Assembly (NCBI RefSeq): GCF_016907955.1
Contig: NZ_JAFBCX010000001.1
Span: 434,001-498,000, forward strand
DNA from: Lentzea nigeriaca
Lineage (GTDB): Bacteria; Actinomycetota; Actinomycetes; Mycobacteriales; Pseudonocardiaceae
DNA: 64,000 nt
Direction: 5' to 3'
The position numbers and the translations under genes are program-made. Shown piece after piece: positions 59,418 through 64,000 of this stretch (position 1 is the stretch's first letter; each line of letters opens with the position of its first letter). The notes beneath the pieces were generated by a model. The model searched no databases, was not told where the DNA came from, and saw only the letters and a program-made list of their open reading frames with translations.

Positions 59418-59799
59418 CCGGCACCCAGAGCTCGATCACGGTGTGCCGCCGGTAGAACTCGACGAGCGGCCTGGAGGAGTCCCAGGGCCCAGCGGCTTTG
59501 AGCTCCTCCATGGCCGGTCCGATCCGCCCGTACAACTCCGGCGGCTCGCCTTCCAGGACCGCGCGCCGGTAGCGCCCGCCGCGCAGCACCCCGACCGCCA
59601 GGTCGAACGAGTCGCCGGGCTTGCGCGGCGTGCAGACGGTGTAGGTGCCCGCCGTCTCGTCGATGCGCGCGAACATCTTGCGGCCCTTGAGCCCGACGAG
59701 GTTCTCGAACCAGTCCCACGCCTCGCTCATCGCGGTGAGCTCGTCGGCGACGGTGTGTTCGAGCACCTCGACGTCGTCACGAGTGATCAGAGCGGTCAC
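59410..59799 (-). CDS. Hypothetical protein, possible GyrI-like fold
   Basis: This 129-residue protein ends in RPLVEFYRRHTVIELWVPVT, which resembles the last strand of GyrI/effector-binding domains, but no HTH is present. N-terminal helices contain AWDWFENLVGLKGRKMFAR. It lies on the minus strand between two glycoside hydrolase genes and overlaps the end of the first by 8 bp. Weak assignment. Confidence 0.55.
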   Translation of the reverse strand: MTALITRDDVEVLEHTVADELTAMSEAWDWFENLVGLKGRKMFARIDETAGTYTVCTPRKPGDSFDLAVGVLRGGRYRRAVLEGEPPELYGRIGPAMEELKAAGPWDSSRPLVEFYRRHTVIELWVPVT

Positions 59800-59922
59800 G
59801 GAAAGCGCCTTCCGAATCAGGCAGTCGAATACGTCGAACGCGCTCCCGGACCCTAGCCCAACGCGAATTCACCGGCTACCGTGCAACGCGAATCTCGTTC
59901 ATGTTCGGCAAAGGTGGCGGCG

Positions 59923-61620
59923 ATGCGGCGAGCGGTGCTCCTGACGGTCTTGTTCCTCCTCTCGTTCGTGATCACTCCGGTGCACGCGGAGTCGTTCGAC
60001 GGCTCCGAGCTCCGGGTGTCGGGCGGGGTGTTCCGCGACGAGCACGGCCGCGAGGTGGTGTTGCGCGGCTTCAACGTCTCCGGCACCGCCAAGCTCGCCG
60101 AGTACCGCGGCCTGCCGTTCGCGAACACCGCCGACGCCCGCAAGTCCGCCGTCGCGATGAAGCAGCTGACCGGTGCGAACGCGGTGCGGTTCCTGCTGAC
60201 GTGGGCGTGGATCGAACCGCAGCGCGGTCAGATCGACCACGCCTACCTCGACGGCGTGACGGCGCAGCTGCGCGCGTTCACCGATCAGGGAATCCGCGTC
60301 TACCTCGACTTCCACCAGGACCTGTACTCGCGCTACTTGTTCAACTCCGGCAGCTGGTACACCGGCGACGGCGCCCCGGCTTGGGCGGCAAGCGGTTACC
60401 CCAAGGAGTCGTGCGGCCTCTGCTTCCACTGGGGCCAGAACATGAAGAACAACAACGCCGTCACCGCGGCCACCTCCGACTTCTGGCACAACCGCAACGG
60501 CGTGCAGGACTCGTTCCTCAACGCGGCGGCCGAGTCGCTCAAGCACGTCAAGAACGCCTTGCCCGCCAACGAGTTCAAGCTCGTCGTCGGTGTCGACCCG
60601 CTCAACGAGCCCTACGCGGGCAAGTACGACAGCGGCCAGAACTCGCAGCAGTGGGAGCGCGATCTCCTGATGCCGTTCTACCAGCGCTTCCGCACCAAGA
60701 TGGACGAGGCGGGCTGGGCGTCGAAGCCCGCGTTCGTGGAACCGCTGGTGTTCTGGAACCAGAACGTGGACTTCTTCGCCGAACCCGGTGGCCTCGCGCT
60801 GGTGCCGTCGCTGGGTGAGCGGTTCGTGTTCAACGCGCACTTCTACGACGGCAAGGCGCAGTCCGGGATCCTGATGCCGGGCAAGGCGGGCGACGGTCAG
60901 TACACCCAGGCGTTCCGCACGATCCGCGACCGCGCGACCGCGCTCGGCACCACGTCGATCGTCTCCGAGTTCGGCCACCCGGTCTCGGGCAACACGTCCG
61001 ACAAGACCCCGTCCGTGCTCAAGGCGATCTACCAGGGCCTCGACTCGGCCGCGCAGGGCTCGCGCTGGTGGTCGGCGCCGCGTGGCAGCGCGATCTCGGG
61101 CAGCCAGTGGCACTGGGACATCAACTACGGCCGTCACCACGAGCTGATGAACGACAACCCGAACAAGGTCATGACCGACGGTGACGCGATGAACGAGGAG
61201 CACTTCTCGGCGGTCAAGCTCGACGCGTCCGGCACCCCGGTGCTCACCGTCGACCGCGCCCTCGTCGACCGCGTCTACCCGCAGGCCGTCGCGGGCACCA
61301 CGCTCGCGTTCACCTACGAGGACCGCGCTTACCAGACCTGGCAGCAGATCCCGCTGGCCAATGTGCGGACTTTGGTCGGCAACGCACCGTTCGCGGTCAT
61401 CGTCTGGGACTCCAACGGCGGCACCGCACCGACCGAGCTGCACCTTCCCGAGTCGCTGCGCTCTCCGCTCGTCGTGAGTTCGGCGTCGTCGACGGTCAAC
61501 GGCGACAAGCTCCTGCTCCGCGGCGGCGCGGGACGGCAGTTCGCGCTGGTCACGGCCGCGTCGGGCGGCAACGTGGCGGCGGCGGAGGCCGAACTGCGGA
61601 ACTGGTACGTAAGCTGGTGA
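59923..61620 (+). CDS. Secreted GH5 hydrolase (endoglycosylceramidase-like)
   Basis: The 565-residue precursor has a signal peptide (AVLLTVLFLLSFVITPVHA). The catalytic domain shows VVLRGFNVSGTAK, LDFHQDLYS, the acid/base in GVDPLNEPY and the nucleophile in IVSEFGHPVSG, and a C-terminal beta domain follows. The RGFN opening and overall length resemble bacterial endoglycosylceramidases. A glycolipid or glycan substrate is inferred. ATG 59923 fits the signal peptide; the open frame begins 14 codons earlier. Confidence 0.88.
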   Translation: MRRAVLLTVLFLLSFVITPVHAESFDGSELRVSGGVFRDEHGREVVLRGFNVSGTAKLAEYRGLPFANTADARKSAVAMKQLTGANAVRFLLTWAWIEPQRGQIDHAYLDGVTAQLRAFTDQGIRVYLDFHQDLYSRYLFNSGSWYTGDGAPAWAASGYPKESCGLCFHWGQNMKNNNAVTAATSDFWHNRNGVQDSFLNAAAESLKHVKNALPANEFKLVVGVDPLNEPYAGKYDSGQNSQQWERDLLMPFYQRFRTKMDEAGWASKPAFVEPLVFWNQNVDFFAEPGGLALVPSLGERFVFNAHFYDGKAQSGILMPGKAGDGQYTQAFRTIRDRATALGTTSIVSEFGHPVSGNTSDKTPSVLKAIYQGLDSAAQGSRWWSAPRGSAISGSQWHWDINYGRHHELMNDNPNKVMTDGDAMNEEHFSAVKLDASGTPVLTVDRALVDRVYPQAVAGTTLAFTYEDRAYQTWQQIPLANVRTLVGNAPFAVIVWDSNGGTAPTELHLPESLRSPLVVSSASSTVNGDKLLLRGGAGRQFALVTAASGGNVAAAEAELRNWYVSW

Positions 61621-61621
61621 A

Positions 61622-62518
61622 GTGCGAACTAGGCCGACCCTGACTTGGTCTCCTTCAGGCCCGTCGCTGCCGCGCACCACCACCCTCACCGACGTGATCC
61701 CGATCGTCGACGGCGGCGGCGTGCTGGTGCTCAGCGGCGCGGGCCTGTCCACGGAGTCCGGCATCCCGGACTACCGCGGCGAGGGCGGGTCCCTGCGCAA
61801 GCACACCCCGATGACCTACGAGGAGTTCACGACGAGCCCGGCGGGCAGGCAGCGCTACTGGGCCCGCAGCCACGTCGGCTGGCGCACGATCGCCCGCGCA
61901 CACCCCAACGCGGGCCATCACGCCGTCACCAGGCTGGGCTCGAAGCTGTACGGCGTGATCACCCAGAACGTCGACGGCCTGCACCAGGCCGCGGGCAGCC
62001 AGGACGTCGTGGAACTGCACGGCGGCCTCGACCGCGTGATCTGCCTGGACTGCGGGATGCTCTCGCCGCGCGTCGAGCTGGACCGCCGCCTGCGCGAGGC
62101 CAACCCGGACTTCGCCGCCACCACCGACGAGATCAACCCGGACGGCGACGTCTTCCTGCCGGAGGACCAGGTCCGCGGCTTCGAGGTCGTCGGCTGCCTG
62201 GAGTGCGGCGGCGTTCTCAAGCCGGATGTCGTCTTCTTCGGCGAGAACGTCCCGCGTCCGCGCGTCGAGCAGTGCTACTCGCTCGTCGACAACGCGCGTT
62301 CGTTGCTCGTCCTCGGCTCCTCGCTGACGGTCATGTCCGGCCTCCGGTTCGTCCGTCGTGCCGCGGAGTCCGGCATCCCGGTCGTGATCATCAACCGCGG
62401 CGAGACGCGTGGCGACGCGTTCGCCTCCATCAGGGTCGACCTGCCGCTGGGCAAATCGCTCACCGAACTGGCGGACACCGTTCTACAGTCCGGGAATGGT
62501 GACCTTCCCGGTCGATGA
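61622..62518 (+). CDS. Sirtuin (Sir2-family NAD-dependent deacylase)
   Basis: This 298-residue protein has the NAD-binding GAGLSTESGIPDYRG, ITQNVDGLHQAAG, catalytic His in VVELHGGLD and a full zinc site (CLDC about residues 141-144 and CLEC about 197-200). A complete zinc site argues for a deacylase and against the zinc-free Sir2 domains of phage-defence proteins. GTG 61622 lies 1 bp after the hydrolase stop. The end overlaps the DUF4419 start by 23 bp. Confidence 0.92.
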   Translation: MRTRPTLTWSPSGPSLPRTTTLTDVIPIVDGGGVLVLSGAGLSTESGIPDYRGEGGSLRKHTPMTYEEFTTSPAGRQRYWARSHVGWRTIARAHPNAGHHAVTRLGSKLYGVITQNVDGLHQAAGSQDVVELHGGLDRVICLDCGMLSPRVELDRRLREANPDFAATTDEINPDGDVFLPEDQVRGFEVVGCLECGGVLKPDVVFFGENVPRPRVEQCYSLVDNARSLLVLGSSLTVMSGLRFVRRAAESGIPVVIINRGETRGDAFASIRVDLPLGKSLTELADTVLQSGNGDLPGR

Positions 62519-63881
62519 CGTCACGCCCGTCACCGATGCCCTGCCGGCCAGCCCGTTCGCCGATCAGTTCCCGGACGCGCTCGTGGTCGGTGGCGGCGCG
62601 GAGGTCCTGGCCCCCGACGGTGTCCACCCGCTGCTGAGCGCCGTCTCCAAGGCGTTCGCCGAACACCGTCCACTCGTGCTGAGCCCGGACGCGATCTGGC
62701 TGACCATCGCCCGCGGCATCGCACAACACGTGAAGTTGCACGCCGAGGAACTGCGCCGGCTGCTCGTGAGCCACAGCGGCAAGAAGCGCCTGGAAGTCGT
62801 CGTCGACGGCCCGATGCCCACCGACGCGCAGTCGTGGGTGCACGTCGTGGAACTGTTCGCGAAGCAGATCGGCGACACGACGTTCGAATGCGACTTCAGC
62901 ACCAGCACTGACGTCGAACGCCTGGCAGGCCGAGTCGCGCTGATGGACGCCTACTCGCCGTACTACGCCTACTGGCTGATGTGCGTCTGCGGTATCCCGT
63001 CGATCACGCTGACCGGCACCGTCGACGACTGGCGCAAGATCCGCGCCCGCGTCGACGACCTGGGCGTTCTCGGCCTGGACAAGTGGGTGCGCTCGCTCGC
63101 GCCGATCATGGACGAGTTCGTGAGCGCCGCCTCCGGCACCGTGCGCCGCGAGTTCTGGCAGCGCATCTACAACCCGGCCGACGCGTACGGCGGTGAGATC
63201 GTCACGGGCTGGATCACCCGGTTCTACCCCTACCTGGCGATCGACGGCACCAACGGCAAGCCCAATCCCATGCTCGACCTGCGCCTCGGCGAACCCCGCG
63301 ACCGGACCGACGTCGGCATCAGAACGGAGACGGTCCCCGCCACGCTGTGTCGCGCCACGATCAACGTCAACGATCTCGGCACACTCCGCGTGGTGGCCCT
63401 GGACGCGGGCCTGGTCGGGGTCGCCCAGGACGACGACGGCGCGCTCCGCCCGGTGGCCGGATGGGTGCTCGCCGATGCGCCACCGGCCATCGACGAGGTA
63501 CTCGACCGCCTCGTCGCGGAACACGAGACGACCCCGCCGGTGGAAGGCGACGTGTTCGGACCGTCGGGCGGCGGCGAGGCGATCGCCCTGTACCACCGGA
63601 TCGGCTCGGCCTCGCTGTTCGGCGGCGCCTGGCGACTGCGCCCGCACACCGAGAGGGCTTCCGTGTGGTCGGGCGACCACTACGCCGAAGAACTGATCGA
63701 GCTCGCGGACGGCAGGAGGATCGCCGAGACCGAGGACTCGCACTGGATCGTGCTGCGCGACGGCGACGACCCCGCGACCGTGCCGGTGCTCGGCACGTCC
63801 CTGGCGCACCTGCTGGACGCGGCCATGGACTCCGGCGGCGACATCGCGCACCTCGAGGTGAAGAAGCTGGCCGACCTCTAG
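62496..63881 (+). CDS. DUF4419 domain protein
   Basis: This protein of about 461 residues has the DUF4419 landmarks SPDAIWLTIARGIAQHV, TFECDFSTST, YAYWLMCVCGIPSITLTG and GWITRFYPYL. Bacterial and fungal members are of unknown function. Its start lies inside the sirtuin gene, so the two are translated together and may act as a pair. The stop overlaps the stop of the convergent S4 gene. Confidence 0.85.
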   Translation: MVTFPVDDVTPVTDALPASPFADQFPDALVVGGGAEVLAPDGVHPLLSAVSKAFAEHRPLVLSPDAIWLTIARGIAQHVKLHAEELRRLLVSHSGKKRLEVVVDGPMPTDAQSWVHVVELFAKQIGDTTFECDFSTSTDVERLAGRVALMDAYSPYYAYWLMCVCGIPSITLTGTVDDWRKIRARVDDLGVLGLDKWVRSLAPIMDEFVSAASGTVRREFWQRIYNPADAYGGEIVTGWITRFYPYLAIDGTNGKPNPMLDLRLGEPRDRTDVGIRTETVPATLCRATINVNDLGTLRVVALDAGLVGVAQDDDGALRPVAGWVLADAPPAIDEVLDRLVAEHETTPPVEGDVFGPSGGGEAIALYHRIGSASLFGGAWRLRPHTERASVWSGDHYAEELIELADGRRIAETEDSHWIVLRDGDDPATVPVLGTSLAHLLDAAMDSGGDIAHLEVKKLADL

Positions 63882-64000
63882 CCCTGCGACCGGAAGCGGT
63901 CCAGCACGCGCCGTTCGCGCTTGGTGGGCCGCCCCGCGCCCCGGTCCCGCCGCGCGATGGGGATGTCCGGTGGTGGCGGGGGAGTGCGGTCGATGAAGCA
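63878..64000 (-). CDS. S4-domain RNA-binding protein (Hsp15-like), 3' end only
   Basis: The minus-strand frame entering from the window edge ends in TAG at 63878. The visible tail, with GAGRPTKRERRVLDRF, is the basic C-terminus of actinobacterial RNA-binding S4 proteins related to Hsp15, which recycles stalled large ribosomal subunits. The S4 domain itself lies outside the window. Confidence 0.75.
   Translation of the reverse strand, partial: CFIDRTPPPPPDIPIARRDRGAGRPTKRERRVLDRFRSQG

Noticed and set aside
61622..63881. Phage-defence Sir2 system
   Set aside because: The sirtuin has the full zinc-binding cysteine set of deacylases and no defence-type partner domain is visible; kept only as a pair of interest.
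1..64000. CRISPR arrays, insertion sequences, prophage genes, rRNA
   Set aside because: No regular spacer-repeat array, transposase motif, phage structural gene or rRNA stretch was found on reading the window.

Overview
The window is high-GC actinobacterial chromosome. Third codon positions are almost always G or C, GTG and TTG starts are common, and genes often overlap by 4 bp (ATGA or GTGA). A conservon (sensor kinase, roadblock, DUF742, GTPase), a SARP regulator with an NB-ARC module, XRE-TPR regulators, P450s, a DMATS-type prenyltransferase and mycolyltransferase-like secreted esterases point to a filamentous actinomycete. A member of the Pseudonocardiaceae (Lentzea or Saccharothrix-like) is my best guess from gene content only. 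I saw no tRNA, rRNA, IS element, prophage or CRISPR array.

Layout. 0-7.6 kb (minus): XRE regulator, MoxR ATPase, DUF58, transglutaminase-like membrane protein without the family cysteine, and a secreted PKD/RCC1 protein cut by the window edge. 7.6-8.5 kb: gene-poor, with strong hairpins, a 10-codon leader ORF and an intrinsic terminator. 8.5-12.5 kb: conservon. 12.5-15 kb: tryptophanase-like lyase plus indole prenyltransferase. 15-19 kb: cysteine-rich peptide locus A. 19-28.5 kb: methionine aminopeptidase, EF-hand protein, tannase-type esterase, Ser/Thr kinase, cupin, P450-ferredoxin with TetR, patatin. 28.5-35.4 kb: sulfation island (SRPBCC, SDR, sulfotransferase, DUF1214, CysNC, CysD, TetR). 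36-38.7 kb: cysteine-dioxygenase-like enzyme, YeiH-type exporter, LysR. 38.7-43.4 kb: subtilisin, esterase, MarR and amidohydrolase. 43.4-49 kb: SARP and cysteine-rich peptide locus B. 49-64 kb: P450, DeoR, DUF4406, TrpF, secreted DUF4360, class II amidotransferase, class A beta-lactamase, GNAT, two glycoside hydrolases, sirtuin plus DUF4419, and an S4 RNA-binding protein.

The most striking content is the pair of paralogous loci A (15644-18921) and B (45275-49042). Each encodes a short peptide with an even number of cysteines (6 and 8) behind a related leader, a thioredoxin-like CxxC membrane protein, a MauE/DoxX-like redox membrane protein, an ABC exporter without a C39 peptidase domain, and a small S26 signal peptidase. 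MauE and thioredoxin parts are one ORF in A and two separate genes in B, which argues that they act together. I infer a dedicated system that exports, oxidises and trims disulfide-rich peptides. I do not recognise it as a named system.
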